DNA of 64,000 nucleotides from NCBI GenBank assembly GCA_949592205.1, contig CATIUR010000017.1, forward strand, positions 496,001-560,000, given 5' to 3'. A program made the position numbers and the translations under genes. How positions within the stretch are numbered: the first letter of the stretch is position 1; every line of letters starts with the position of its first letter. The notes under the pieces were generated by a model. The model was not told the DNA's origin. It made no database searches and worked only from the letters and a program-made list of their open reading frames with translations. The stretch is from Helichrysum umbraculigerum (lineage: Eukaryota; Streptophyta; Magnoliopsida; Asterales; Asteraceae). Shown here one piece after another: positions 47,989 to 60,352 of the stretch.

Positions 47989-48267
47989 CTACATAAGAAC
48001 TTCTTCTGGAGCGACGATATTAAAATTAATGTATCCCAGAGCATAATGTTCCAAGATCACGTACTCGCCACCGTGTAAATCATGGTATGTACAAAAAAAA
48101 TCCCACGTCCAACCAGTGAGCGCCGCCCTAGTAAGGGAACCTGTTTTGTGGTCAATCGCGAAGTACACATTGACACGCCACTCCATATCGTCAATGCACA
48201 GGTTTGTCTGGCTCTCCTCATTCTCCATAAGGCACTGACGCATAAAGTCATGATTAACGATCTGCAA
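47989..48267 (-). pseudogene. B3-like DNA-binding domain fragment
   Basis: The frame has features of the C-terminal half of a plant B3 domain: WRVNVYFAIDH, then a GW.W.FF..YHDLHGGEYVILEH segment and an aromatic YINFNIV strand. A full B3 domain is about 100 residues, so only part is present. It starts at a Met at 48267 by default; an intron border is equally likely. It is the last cargo before the Helitron 3' end. The family call rests on the motif spacing and is moderate. Confidence 0.5.
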
Positions 48268-48362
48268 GCAAAGATGAGCATGTTAACTGTTTTGTTAATT
48301 GAGTTACATGTTGTTTACTGTACACAACCCAGTTGCAGTATGGAGGAAATGTTAGAGATACA

Positions 48363-48397
48363 AGTATTTTAAAGTATTTAGAATACTTTAAAATACT
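48363..48397. repeat. 16 bp perfect hairpin, 3 nt loop
   Basis: Arms agtattttaaagtatt and aatactttaaaatact around tag. It lies just upstream (minus-strand sense) of the B3-like exon, in intron-like sequence. Confidence 0.9.
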
Positions 48398-48399
48398 GT

Positions 48400-50404
48400 C
48401 TGGATACTAAAAGGTGACTGGGAGTTTTTTGTCAGAGTAACCGGAGTTCCTCGTAACAAAGTTCTTACTTGTCAGTTGAACCCAGCGTGTATGCGTAAAT
48501 CGTTCTGTTTGTTAATTGATGTCGTCTGAAACAGAAGTGGCATATTGTTTTTTGGCTAATGTGGGAAACTTTAAATGCGGTAATAAGTTTGTGTACAACA
48601 GATGGGCACCCCGTTTTTGTTTTATTTTTGGTTAACTCTATGAAGTAATGTTACGTTTTTATTTTTTATGGGTTTGTTGTGTGGCTGGAATTTGCTGTAG
48701 AAACAAAGTTAGATTATGTATAAAGTTGACTGTAAAACTAAAACGACACTCTAGAGTTGTGTAATTGTATTCTCGTTGCTTAGGAGGTCTAAGTGGCATT
48801 TGTATCGGCTTTTCTATCGAGAACGAACAACGACATGAATAAGGCTAGAGAAAAAATATAGCACTGATAATAAGGCTAGAGAAAACAAAATCTTGATAAG
48901 TGAAAGGTTAAGTGCGTTAAATTGGCATAGTAAGAATTTAGGTGCATCACATTTATATGAAGAATAGATATTTAAGCCAGTGAACATTAAAATTAAAATT
49001 AATACTAATTTAAAAGCTTTTAAATAATGTGAACATACGAATCTTCTGTAGGTAGATGTGGGACTTTAAATCATTAAGAAGTGTTGTATGTTTGGGTTTG
49101 CATGTTCTTAAAAAAGATTGGAAAGGTTCCACAAAACTTCATATTTAAGGAAAAATAAAAAACAAAATCACGTACCAAAATATATGCCGGGTGTAAATCG
49201 TTTGAGTTACCAGTTTGAAATGTGATTGTACGAACACGTGTATGCGTAGTATTTATATATATGGGTGGGCCAAAAAATTAGTACCAAAAAGTATACGATA
49301 ATTAAGTGTAAGGAACTAAGGCTGAATTTAGAACTGAATGACACTGTTTATTGCGAATGTTATAAATGTTACAACATTTGGAAATCCGAAAGTTTTGCGT
49401 TTTTTTTTTCTGTAGACTTTGCTTTGTGATAGTATTCGAGTAGACACAGAATAATAATAATAATAATGTACCATTATGATATAAACATTTCGCTAGATTT
49501 TTAAGATGTTCAATAAGAACAAGAGCTGTTGCTTATACTAATATAGGAAGCAGACAAACAATAAACATGCTAAATTACAAAAAGCCCATATGAGTGGTCC
49601 ATTTTGCAACTAAATAACGGATTGTCAATTATGTGGCTAAAAAGCTAAGGCCAATGACAACTTTTTTTATTCCGTGTTAGTGATAGATTCTAGTAGTAGT
49701 ATTTACCATTGTTACTATATTTAGGTTTATAATTTTTTTTAAAAAATCGATTGAATCATCTCCATATTGAAAATCATTTATAACAGAATCAAAAAAGTTA
49801 TTTATAAGTAAAGTTAATATGACGATTAAATGTTAAGGACCATTTGAATCTGCCATAGACTTTGAGATTTGGATATTATAAATATGTTTCCAATAAGTTA
49901 TAGTAAATCATAAGCCGCATTTTTTGTGGGCTGCATAAACTTGCTATACAACAAAATGCTGCTTTGTAAATGGGAAATTCGTGAGCCACAATAAAGTTTT
50001 ATTTGAAAGTCTAAGAAAGCGGTAATCAAAAGAAAGAACAGAAATATCAATACTGATATGGATACTTTAAAGTGTAGCCTCTTGGTGGATAACACGGCGT
50101 CCGTGCATAATGTAGATATGTAAGAATGAGTCAACCCCAAAGAAATTCAATCTGTAGCATGGTAGAAGCCTATTGCAAAATGAGATCGCAAACAGTGTGC
50201 ACTTTGAACCATCCAAAGCATGCAGTCCAGGGTTGGACTTATGTATGAAGACCACAAAATTCAAGCACCACTTGTTTTAGAAGTTAGAACTGAGCTGCAA
50301 TTATAACAACACTTGTTTTAGAACTGGGTACAATTTGTGTAATCATTTACCTGTCTAAAAAGTACTAAATGAAAAATAATAAAGAAATAAATATGGAAAT
50401 AAAC
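48400..50404. other. Intron-like or intergenic Helitron interior
   Basis: No convincing exon. Short frames here (for example 49898-50264 minus) have no domain or splice support. An ataataataataataatg microsatellite sits near 49450. Confidence 0.5.
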
Positions 50405-50467
50405 CTCGGCATCTCCAACAGTTCCACATTCACTAAAAAGACTCCTGAGTTTCTCAACAGAGAAAGA
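50405..50467 (-). pseudogene. RRM-like exon fragment
   Basis: Reading minus, about 20 codons ending at a GT donor (50404-50403) contain VEKLRSLFSECGTVGDAE. This matches helix 1 and strand 2 of RNA recognition motifs (LxxLFSxxGxVxxxxV). It does not belong to the TOPLESS exons upstream. Only one exon is seen, so it is a fragment of a different captured gene. Confidence 0.4.
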
Positions 50468-50561
50468 CCATTGAAGATTCAGAAAAAAAAAACCTTTTCT
50501 GAATGTTTTCCAAAGTCTTAAACTGCTGCTGCTACTGGGTACAATTTTAGTTTTGCAACAA

Positions 50562-50981
50562 TGCTCACCGCCAGTTAAAAGTCAAGTCAGACTGCCATGT
50601 ACCTTAAGAGCACCAAAAAGACGGTTTACAATAGGGTTTATGAAAAAACTAAAATCTATAAGAATGATACCCCAATGAGTGAAGAACGACACCTCTTTTG
50701 TCGAGATCTGTTATAACTGGTCATCTTTTTTTCCTCAGTCTCCACATGAAGGCATTATAGTTAATACTCGCTAGTCATATTGAAATAAGGAGTGACTTTT
50801 TAAAAACAGTCTGTAGCCCAACACATTTGGCCTTACGTACCCTGGTGTATTCGCACAAGGAGTAGCAAACTATGAACCATATATAAATAGCAAAAGTATG
50901 ATCCTAGCAGAGACAAATACAACGATCTAACCAGCTGTTTGAAATTAAAAGACCTGTTGGGCATGCAGAATTTTAAAGGCA
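50562..50981. repeat. 420 bp direct repeat, copy 1
   Basis: Nearly identical to 52816-53236 (a handful of substitutions and one indel). The two copies flank the TOPLESS exon block on both sides. Confidence 0.95.
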
Positions 50982-51061
50982 TCCCATACCTATTACCAAA
51001 GATGCAAGTCGTTAGAGTGACCCAGAAAGGGGAAAAAGGAAATAATCAATGACAGATGTAC

Positions 51062-52505
51062 CTTAATTGTCTTGTCATCACCACATGTGACAATACACAA
51101 TTGCTTATTAGGATGAGCAAAAGCAATATCATGCACAGCACCAACATGGGCATCTATCTGTAGTGTGCATGATCCATCACAAATTAAGAATCAACACTCT
51201 CCAAGATAATAAATAAAGAGATAAGAAGAAAAAGACAGAAGCTTTACTTCCAAGTGATGCCTCAAGTCCCCTGCAGGGTTGTATGTATATATCTGAACAA
51301 TGTGTTTGGAGAAGGCAACACCTATGGTAAGGGAAGAATCAACAGGAATAAATCCAAACAAAATGATTAGAAGGTATGTGCAACTTTTAGGACAGAAAAA
51401 AGGATTTTAAATATACCAAGTATTGATCCATCTGGTCCCCATATGCACCGATTGATGGATACAGCCTGCATCATTCACCAAAGTTGTCTGGACATGCAAT
51501 TAATTGATTCATATTGGATCAGTATAGAAATCTCAAGAATTAGTAAAAATAAGAGACATGCGACTATTCATACAAATTAATGACTTCACAAGGGTGCTAA
51601 TATAAAAAAAAAACAAAGCTAAATGATATTAGTACACCGGTCACCAGTGAAGTCAATGGTCTGTATAAATAGACACACATCTCTTACTTGTAGTATCATT
51701 CTTGAAATATTTTTGAGAATTCTATACTGATCCAATGCGGAAAGAAACCAAGGGAAAATGACTATTACCTGCAAAGGCATCGAGAGAGCAGATATATCCC
51801 AAACCTTGTTGGGTTTATGTACTATCCTTTCTCGAGATCCGACCTCCCAGATGCTTATCTCACCAACATTTGTCCCAACTGAAAGACATTTTGCACAGCA
51901 AGTTATATATTAGCTGTAAACTTGTCAATATCCCTTTTTTCACATGTTAAATGAAATTACAAATATCCTAGGGGCTGAAGCCAACGGATTGGGGATTAAC
52001 CAACCTAAAAGAATACTTTGCTGTTGAGGATGGAAGTCCATGCACATGACATTGGAACCCTGGCTAAGGTTCCGAACCACAGTTTTCGGAAGATCGTCTG
52101 GTGAATACATATTGGGAGGATGAGTTGAACCAGAAAAGGACACCTATTCGACATATTTAAATCATGTTAGCATAAAAGGAATAGTCACCAAAATGAACTG
52201 GCACTTGAACAATAAGAGCGCTCCATACCTCATCAGATGGGCCAACACGTACACGTTTCATTAGATGCTCTGAATCAGCCATTTGATATTCCAATCCGGG
52301 GCCACCTGGAGGTGTCCTTGGATGCTTCAGAAATGTAGCTACACATGTAAGAGAAAACATCACATAAACAATACAAGTGATGCATACATGTATATCCTAG
52401 AGTGAAAAAGAAGTGTAGCGAAAGCAGAAGCAAGCACCAACCTGCAACTGGAGGCTGCACAAGGCCAGTAGGACCAGTTGCAACAGCACCATGGCAACAA
52501 TCAAC
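51062..52505 (-). pseudogene. TOPLESS-family corepressor fragment, seven in-frame exons
   Basis: Exons on the minus strand are 52505-52442, 52338-52229, 52143-52005, 51878-51769, 51465-51417, 51321-51248 and 51157-51062. Each has AG/GT borders, and together they give 642 nt in one frame. Recognisable TOPLESS/TPR sequence includes FLKHPRTPPGGPGLEYQ, SDDLP-like YSPDDLPKTVVRNLSQGSNV, MDFHPQQQSILLVGTN across an exon junction, IWEVGSRERI, and WD-repeat segments ending in GDDKTIK. This is the proline-rich linker and the first WD40 repeats. The N-terminal LisH/CTLH region that binds EAR motifs and most of the ~1,100-residue protein are missing. Host TOPLESS proteins repress transcription with EAR-motif factors; this piece alone should not. 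It is flanked by 420 bp direct repeats. Confidence 0.85.
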
Positions 52506-52815
52506 CTTACAGCATTAATCAGTAACCTAATTGGCCATAACCTTGATTAAAAACTACTTGCATTAATCAAACGCCAAACAAAACAAACAAATACCAGGCC
52601 ATAAGTTTCATCATTATTTATTTAATGATTTATTGGTACCTGCGATATATAAATGAACAAAACGATTAAGTACGAAACTACAGATTGCGTCCACTTCTTC
52701 GTCAATGATATAAGTACAGAGATAGAAACCCAAACCTTTATGCTTGGTACATCTTTAAAGACTGATAGTGCAGCTGCCAAGCTACATATGGTGTCAGTTA
52801 AAAGTCAAAGCGGAC

Positions 52816-53236
52816 TGCTCACCGCCAGTTAAAAGTCAAGTCAGACTGCCATGTACCTAAAGAGCACCAAAAAGACGGTTTACAATAGGGTTTATGAAAA
52901 AACTAAAATCTATAAGAATGAGACCTCAATGAGTGAAGAACGATACCTCTTTTGTCGAGATCTGTTATAACTGGTCATCTTTTTTTTCCTCAGTCTCCAC
53001 ATGAAGGCATTATAGTTAATACTCGCTAATCATATTGAAATAAGGAGTGACTTTTTAAAAACAGCCTGTAGACCAACACATTTGGCCTTACGTACCCTGG
53101 TGTATTCGCACAAGGAGTAGCAAACTATGAACCATATATAAATAGCAAAAGTATGATCCTAGCAGAGACAAATACAACGATCTAACCAGTTGTTTGAAAT
53201 TAAAAGACCTGTTGGGCATGCAGAATTTTAAAGGCA
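52816..53236. repeat. 421 bp direct repeat, copy 2
   Basis: Partner of 50562-50981, same orientation. Offset about 2,254 bp. Confidence 0.95.
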
Positions 53237-53453
53237 ATAAAGAAATCTTAACATAAGAGTAAAGCGTGCATCACATATGATAAGCAGTGCATAAATGCAA
53301 GAATTCCAAGTAACAGGAAACTGATTGTTCAACGTAAAAAAAAAGACCAGAATGTAAAAACCACGAGTTTCGTCTGATAACATATGACAATTTATTGAAA
53401 AAAATACGGACGCAGAGGGTACTATTGCAGGTCTGCGACAAATGTGGATGCCC

Positions 53454-55998
53454 TCAATCGTCTGCGAGTAGTGGTTTCTTTGAGGACCCATTTTCGGGGA
53501 CAATGTCATCATCAGGAGATTGACATTTCCTCTTGTTGCTGCTCTCTTCCATGTCCAGGGCTTCAAATGGAATAGGTGAGATGTTGACCCCAGAGTTAGA
53601 CACAAGGCCCTGTGATAAACAAGATACGTGATCAAAAAGAGTGCAACGACCGTTAACAGATCCAGATTGTGTACCATAAATCTCGGGTTTAAAAGTCTGA
53701 TTAAAAGATAACAGTTAAAGCAGATAGATGTTACAGATGTCCTAATCTATGCAAGTCCACCTAAAATGAAGGCAAAAAATCTGTGTTCCGTAAACCCACC
53801 CATATTCCTTGAATATTTGTTGGTTTACTTGTTTCATTAATTATAAACTATAATTTAATGGCTTAAATTATATGCATCTTATCCTCTATGTTTTTCGTTA
53901 ATTATAAACATCGACAGTAATGACGTAAATTATTTAGTAGATGTGTATTGGATTCAGACCTTGTTGGTTGGTGTGACAAAGTCATGGTCATTAGCTGGTA
54001 AGTCATTCAACGTTGCTACAGGCCTTTGCAGTTGTTCATTCACGACCTCAGCGTCATCCGTGCAACGTCCCACAGTGTAGCCGGCACAATCGTTTCTCAC
54101 GTTAAAATCTGACACCTTTATCTTAAACACAATCTGCTTGTTGATGTAGTTTTCCCATTCAGTTGGCACGTCAGTTGGATCAGAAGCCTGGAGTTATCAT
54201 AACAGAATTACAAAACTTACGAAGGTCAGCACTCAGCAGCTATAACATGTAACGATGATATCAGATAGGGTTAAATGCACCTTTTTCATCTTCAAGTTCA
54301 ACCATTGTTCTGTTTGCTTGAGGAACCTCGCGACAACATCACCAAACATTGCAAATGAGGTGGCACCAGTTGAGTCTTCGACTCGAATGACAGTGCGAAC
54401 CCTGCGTTGGTAAAAGTTACCCCATTTGATAGTGTGATAAATAGACGGGTTATTCGCAAAAAAGAGAAGTGCAGTGTGGGACTGTATTCAGTACCATATA
54501 AAGCAGTGATAGTAACATAAGTTTCTAACAATAAGTCAACAGTAATTTGCAACATACTTAGACTCGGTTTCGTTTATCGGTCCACATTGGTAGCAAGTGA
54601 AATGGTATCCATCAGCTGTAGCTTCAATATTCCTAGTTACCGGCTTCGCACAGTCCTTACATATGTAATAAAACCACCCATCCTCTGTAACAACACTTAA
54701 CAGGGTGGCAACAACAATACAATGCGTAGTCTGTTACATAAAGGATTAAAAAATATTTACGTAAGCCTGATATTGATACGTTGCTAATAGGTGTGATGTT
54801 TATTACAGGCTGAACAGGGTTTACCTCTTTAATACTTCGCAGGCAGTCAACGGATTTCCTTGGGAACCGCATGTAAAAGTCTCCGGTTCTTTCAATAATG
54901 GTGTTAATTGTCAAAACAGGCGGAGGTGTAGGCGCGGCATTAGGTTCAGCATTTTGCAACAACCTTCAAACACAAAAAATTTATGCGTCAAAAAGACTCG
55001 TACATAAAAGGAAGGAGTATAAATAACTGTGTCGAGTAACGAATGGGTTCCTCACTAATGGGCTAATGGCATTATACTTAAACTTATTTGCTGGGAAAAG
55101 TTTGTAACCTTTCTCTGAATTGAACTATTGGCTGGATATCGCTGTTGATGTAGACCTTTGTGCCAAAGAAAGAATTAGAAACTTGATACGTATTTGTAGT
55201 TGAGAAAACACCATTGACTAACCATTAACACAAGATCGAGGAAAGCATATTCAAGTATAATTAAGTAAAGGGATTTTCGGGGATACCATCCCATGGTTTT
55301 GCAAAAGCAACATGAATAAACATAACGGTAACATCCTGAGAACTTTTGCTCTTTTCGACGAATGTGTTAAGTTGGACTGCATAGTCACCCCACAAAGCGC
55401 AGTCTAGCTTGGTGCCACTGCAAAAACATTTATGAATTAACAATGCATAAATGTTTATAAAAATATTCAACCCAATACTTATTAAATGAGGTTATGAAAA
55501 TATGTAAAGAAACACTTACTCAGCATCCTGAAGCACAAAGGTGAGCAGTTTGGTCTGCCGACCATCCTGCAGCATAACCTTCATATTACCGGTCTTGACG
55601 ACTTGACCAACGACATCTGCGAAGAAATAAAGTCACGTAATATCGTTAATTAAGTGGTTACATTTCAACATTCAGTTGTAGCAGTAAATAACAGTTAGAT
55701 GTGCATGAAGTAATATTGTACCAAAGGCAATGTTCGTGTTCAGCAGGCCTGCCCGTATATCCGCGTATGGGATAAATGAGTATCCATCTCCCACAATTTC
55801 GATTCCAGCAACCCTTTTTACACGCGTGGCTCGACAAAAGATTATTTTGTGATGGTTGTCTGCCATGAGCCACTTTCCAGTGTACGGTGTCACGAGGAAA
55901 GTGTTGATCTCAAGTGTGTTCCCAACTTCAAGAGAGGCACCAAAGTTAGGAAGGAGGTTCTTCTTGATGGTGGCGTGAATCTTATTGCCCTGAAGCAT
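53454..55998 (-). CDS. Replication protein A 70 kDa (RPA1)-like gene, nine exons, 470 aa
   Basis: Exons (minus): 55998-55722, 55616-55520, 55417-55287, 55181-55109, 54963-54761, 54684-54558, 54401-54281, 54187-53960, 53609-53454. All borders are AG/GT, every junction keeps frame, and the sum is 1,413 nt (471 codons with TGA). RPA binds single-stranded DNA through OB folds. The first exon (GNKIHATIKKNLLPNFG, YSFIPYADI) is DUF223/OB-like. ALWGDYA marks the second OB fold. A zinc ribbon, CKDC...CYQC, is in the sixth exon, typical of RPA1 C-terminal domains. The C-terminus is Lys/Ser/Asp-rich (NKRKC...SSKKPL). The ATG at 55998 is the first in frame, but a splice acceptor (ttcag) follows it and the usual N-terminal strands are absent, so the true 5' exon may be lost. 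RPA-like genes are common cargo of plant Helitrons. Confidence 0.85.
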
Positions 55999-57165
55999 GG
56001 TGTACCAGTAAGTCAGTAGAAAAGTATAGTGTATGCTCTAACATTTAGATGTTCTTTACATGTTAATATGGTTTTGCATCTGATATAGAATAATGACCAC
56101 AGTCAACTGCATGCCTTTATAGACGTAGGGTTGAAAAAGATGCTGGTGAAATGCATAATAAAGAATTTTATAGGAAAACAGCCATTACGACAACAGATTG
56201 CGCTTTGTAATTGTTGAAAACCTCGACCAAGCATGGTAATCAACATAACCAATGTGATACATATATGTTACTATCTAATTTCTATGTATGTTACACTCAT
56301 ATAAAACTTCGGGCCTGACAGATACATATTATAGTTGGGTTCCAGTTTACAGCATTTGTAGAGCCACCAAAAAAAAAAAAAACACCTATATGAATGCAAA
56401 CACCACACAATTTGTTACCTTGTGTAGTTAATGAGTATAGCCGATTACAACCTTAATGGTTTTGACAACATGCATGGATTTTTACCGCTAACACAAATAC
56501 TACAATAAACACACACAGCATTGACATGATTGATTTTTGATTAATATACCCAGATATGTACACCTCATATTGTAACTGACATAGCAGGCCATACTATGTG
56601 CTAAAACGGGTAACGGGCCAAAATGGGTTACATAGTGAGATGGGTCATTTTTAGTCTGAGTCACAGTGGGCGGGGTCAGATTGCGTTGACCTGCAAATTC
56701 ATTTTTTCATTGTATAAATCTAATGTGTTAAGTACGATTGCAAAACCAATATTATCACAGTAAAAAACTTAAGGATTTAGAAAGCCCATTTGTTCAATCT
56801 CGACCTCACTATGTAGTTCAATACATTGAATCTGTCACAGCTAGCAAGTTCAATACATGTCATCACTATATGTTAAATCCATTGCAGCTAAAAAATTACT
56901 TGATTAGGTTGTAAATTTTGACAAAAAGTCAGATGGGTAAGGTATTAGCTAAAAAACACAATAGGTCGACAGCTTAAAAGGTCCCTGTAGAAACTTACAG
57001 TTGGAAGACAAACTATATAGACCTTGAGATTGGCCTAACAATGAAAGTATAACACATGGCAAATTCCAGGTATAAAATAAGGAGACAGAAAACATTCAAA
57101 ACATGTGTTAAATATGAATTACTCTACAAAGAAATGTCGATCCAATAGGACAATTAGAAATTTAC
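55999..57165. other. Non-coding Helitron interior upstream of the RPA-like gene
   Basis: I looked for an additional 5' exon of the RPA-like gene on the minus strand and saw none. A gggccaaaatgggtt-type intergenic motif lies near 56617-56650. Confidence 0.5.
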
Positions 57166-57499
57166 CTGAGCAAGTGCTTCTTGCATGGATTGAATTTGTA
57201 AAAGTATGGCTTCTGATGAGGGAGCACTTGAACTCATTCTTAGTTCATCAAAAGAATCAGTTGACTTCAGGACACTCAAAGAAGATTGACCAGACAGTCT
57301 GAGCATTCTTTTTCTTCTTCTTTTTTTCTCTCAAAGAGGAGCCTGCAGATTGAAGTATTCCGGGTACACCCATCTCACTTGGTCCTGACATATCAATTGC
57401 TACATCATCAGCTTCATCTCGAGCATCTAAAGTTTGATCCACTACGTTGCTTTCTACGGGTTCATCAATTGGTTTAGACCCATTAACCATACCAGATAC
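57166..57499 (-). pseudogene. Unidentified captured exon with lysine run
   Basis: From an AG acceptor at 57500 the frame reads VSGMVNGSKPIDEPVESN, then an acidic stretch and a run of lysines. After the lysine run a different frame looks better (LSGQSSLSVLKSTDSFDELR ... ILLQIQSMQEALAQ) and ends at a gtaaat donor near 57165. This suggests a frameshift in the A-rich tract. No family recognised. Confidence 0.45.
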
Positions 57500-58015
57500 C
57501 TGTGAGGAAAAACATTTGGACTTTTTATACCTGGGATTAACAATACCCAATGATGTCTTGAGCCTTTACAAATGAAAAATGAAGTAAAAAAAGACATAAA
57601 GCACAGAGATTTAATACATCCAATGGATTTAGAATTTAAATGACATAGAAGTCTGTTCCTACAGTGTCTTGAAAAGGAAAATACGATAAATAAAAGTAAA
57701 ACACCCCACTCTTCAGTGATCTTTATGCATAGATCTTTATTTACAGTCACACTTAAAAATCCCTTTAAGAGTAGCAAACACATATTCATAATTCATCACA
57801 CTGAAACATCCATATGTTTGAACAGCATTCAATATTCAATTTGATAATTGATAACTGTAAGTGAATAAATCGGGTTCGAATGTTAACTATTGTATTTATG
57901 GACGAGAATACAACGAATTGTTTCCAATAAAGAGGAGATAACAAAGGGTTGTTTGGTTTATATAAATTACAAGTATTTAGCTAGAAGAAGAAATAACTCG
58001 TACATGTATTTAGCA

Positions 58016-58320
58016 CCGATGAGTACGACAGCCGGCGGCGACGAGGCAGATTCCGGCCAAATCTCCAATTCCGGTCACCGGAGTTGCCACTGATCTTCCC
58101 GACAGCCGGCGACGACGAGGCCTGCGGATACAAGGTCCGGTGGTGGCGATTCTCGATATATTTTGCGCATCTTGTTGTATTAATGATGTTCCTACGTTTG
58201 CATTAGTTTTTGATGTTTGATGATTATGATCTGCTTTCTTAAGGTGGAGATGAAGATTAGCCATTGATAGGTTGGGGGTGTTGGAGAAGAAAGGGAGGAG
58301 GGGCTAGGGTTACGGGAAGT
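58016..58320 (-). pseudogene. Captured first exon with 5' UTR
   Basis: The minus strand has a C/T-rich leader (cctagcccctcctccctttc) before an ATG at 58264 (MANLHLHLKKADHNHQTSK). The frame continues 84 codons, with a GC-rich second half containing Arg-rich sequence. Composition differs from the neighbourhood and matches a gene's 5' end. No domain recognised. It is the first cargo of the inner Helitron in reading order and could supply a promoter. Confidence 0.4.
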
Positions 58321-58772
58321 GAACTCTATTTTGGCTTCTGTTTAAACAGGGGCATTATAGTAATTTGTAACATGATAATTCATCCAAATGACATCACTAA
58401 TCTATCTAATGGTTATCTAAGAGCACAAGGAGTGCACGACACTGTTTCAGTGTTTTCGTCAGTGTTTTCGAGAACGCTGAACGAGAACACCGAAACAGAA
58501 AAGTGAGGTAGTGGTTAACATTGAGTTTCAGTGTTTTCGTCAGTGTTTTCGTAATTATTTTATTATTATTATTTTAGTTAAAAAAATTAAATACATAAAA
58601 TATAAAATAATAACAATAACTAAAAAACAAATAACATTTAATTAAAACACACTTCATTAATAATAATTAAGGTTCCTAAAAATACATAATAGAAATAGAT
58701 ACTTAAAAATAAAAGTCCTAAATGCAATAATATTAAAAACGATACAATAACATAGAACTAAAACTAAACCAT

Positions 58773-59995
58773 CTAGTCTTCAGCCGATTCCGACCCATCA
58801 ACATCTTCCGAATCACCACCCGAACCGAAGCCGGGACCCGAACCCGAACCGCCCTCACTCGGTTTGCTCCACCCTAGCCTTTCCCGAATCTTCTCTTTCT
58901 CCATGTTCAAGAACCAAGCATCAGTTTCCGACAAACCATCCGTATTCATCTTCAAAACCCGCATTGCTTCCATGAGTTCCCGGGTCCGATACGCACTCGC
59001 CTTGGCTTGAGTCAAATGTTGAAAGTTTTGAGTGATCGACTCATCAAACGAAGGCGTGCTACTTTTGGTAGAAGTGTCGGATGATGTTTTGGCACTTTTA
59101 GCCCGCCTTGACTTTCCTTTTGGCCGCGGGTGTGGATCATCACCAAAAAGGGCGGCGTTCGGGTTTACTTCATCCGAACCATCATCATCCCCCAAATCCA
59201 CGGCTATGTTCTCCAAGTCAACCGTCTCTCTCCGCTTGTTCCTACGGCCTACAACTACCGGTTCGGGCACCAACCACTTTTGTTTATCTTTCAAAAAATT
59301 CCACGCGAGCTCGTGGCCAAAAGTCGATTTCGCCTCATACCGGAAAGTCTCCAAACACCGCAACCGAAAATCTTCGTCTTTCTCACCACTATGCCTTTCT
59401 CTATCCAACCTATACCAAATACCTTGAAACTTTTGACAACGGTTGTTCAAATACGTCCACTTAGACGACAACGCGTCTTTTCCCCGTTGGACCACTTTTT
59501 CTATATCCGCACGTTTGTTGTACTCGTCCATACACAAGTACCAAAAAGAGTCTTTCTCAATGTCGATGCCTCGGTTTGAGTCTTCCGAAATAGCAATCCA
59601 ACTTTGAGCTAAAAGTAGCTCTTATTTGGATGACCAAAAGTTGCGAACGGGATATGTTTTCTTTTTTTTTTTGGCGAGTCCACCGCTTTGGATTTTGATT
59701 TTTTGGGACGATTCGGCGTCGGTGTTTCGCCCTCAACCGAATGCTCCAAAGGTGCTTGTTCTTGACTTTGCTTCCATAACAAAAATTCTTGATAAGCTTC
59801 GGGTGTGATTTGCGGTGTTTGGATGGATGGTGTTTGTGGTGCCGGGTTGTAAGTTTGTGGATACGGGTTGCCAAAAGATGATTGTGGTGTTTGTGAGTTG
59901 TAGTTTTGTTGGTTGTAGCTTTGAGTAAATGGGCTCCAAGTAGAATGGAGATTGTACGGGTTGTTGAGATCGTTCGGGTTTGGGTTTTGAGACAT
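58773..59995 (-). pseudogene. Harbinger ORF1-like Myb/SANT protein (NAM-associated C-terminal type), broken
   Basis: The N-terminal piece (59995-59609) is Gln/Asn/Pro/Tyr-rich (MSQNPNPNDLNNPYNLHS) and ends in a Lys-rich basic tract. The downstream piece has a trihelix-like segment (LLLAQSWIAISEDSNRG, then YNKRADIE and a KWTYLNNRCQKFQGIW helix), an acidic linker and a charged C-terminus with GSGSGPGFGSGG. The two pieces are in different frames; the shift is probably in the A9 run at about 59660-59670. An additional TAA (near 59619) interrupts the second frame just before ELLLAQSW. This class of protein accompanies PIF/Harbinger transposases as the DNA-binding partner. The copy cannot make a full-length product. 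Confidence 0.75.
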
Positions 59996-60188
59996 TTTGC
60001 TAGGTTGAAGAATTGTATATAGATAGATAGAAAAAGATGAAGAAGAATGAGATGTTTTGGTGTGAAAAATTGGTGGAAGTAATGTATGTATTTATAGTGT
60101 AAAAAAGAAAAAATTTTGAAAAAAAAAAGTCAAAAAAAGTCAACCAAAACGCTCCTCAAAAGGATCTATTTTTTAAAAATTTTCAAAG

Positions 60189-60223
60189 TTTTTTTTTTTT
60201 TTTTAAACTAACCGTTGGAGGCT

Positions 60224-60256
<33 letters not shown>
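60189..60256. repeat. Poly(T) and poly(A) tracts
   Basis: A T16 run (60189-60204) and an A32 run (60225-60256) face each other across ~20 bp inside the Harbinger element, so that they can pair. Confidence 0.9.
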
Positions 60257-60258
<2 letters not shown>

Positions 60259-60320
60259 AAAACGGCTATTGTCCAACGTTACAAACAAAACATTGATCGA
60301 AAACGCCGAGCCAAAACGCC

Positions 60321-60352
60321 GGCTCGGAGTGCCAAACGCCGAGGCTTCGGCG
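60321..60352. repeat. Subterminal aacgccg repeats and hairpin
   Basis: aacgccgaggcttcggcgtt folds on itself, and further aaacgcc copies lie at 60300-60320. Probably transposase-binding subterminal repeats. Confidence 0.6.

Noticed and set aside
58010..58140. Plus-strand start MSTTAGGDEADSG as first exon
   Set aside because: The minus strand has the better context: C/T-rich leader, longer frame, and the same orientation as all other cargo.
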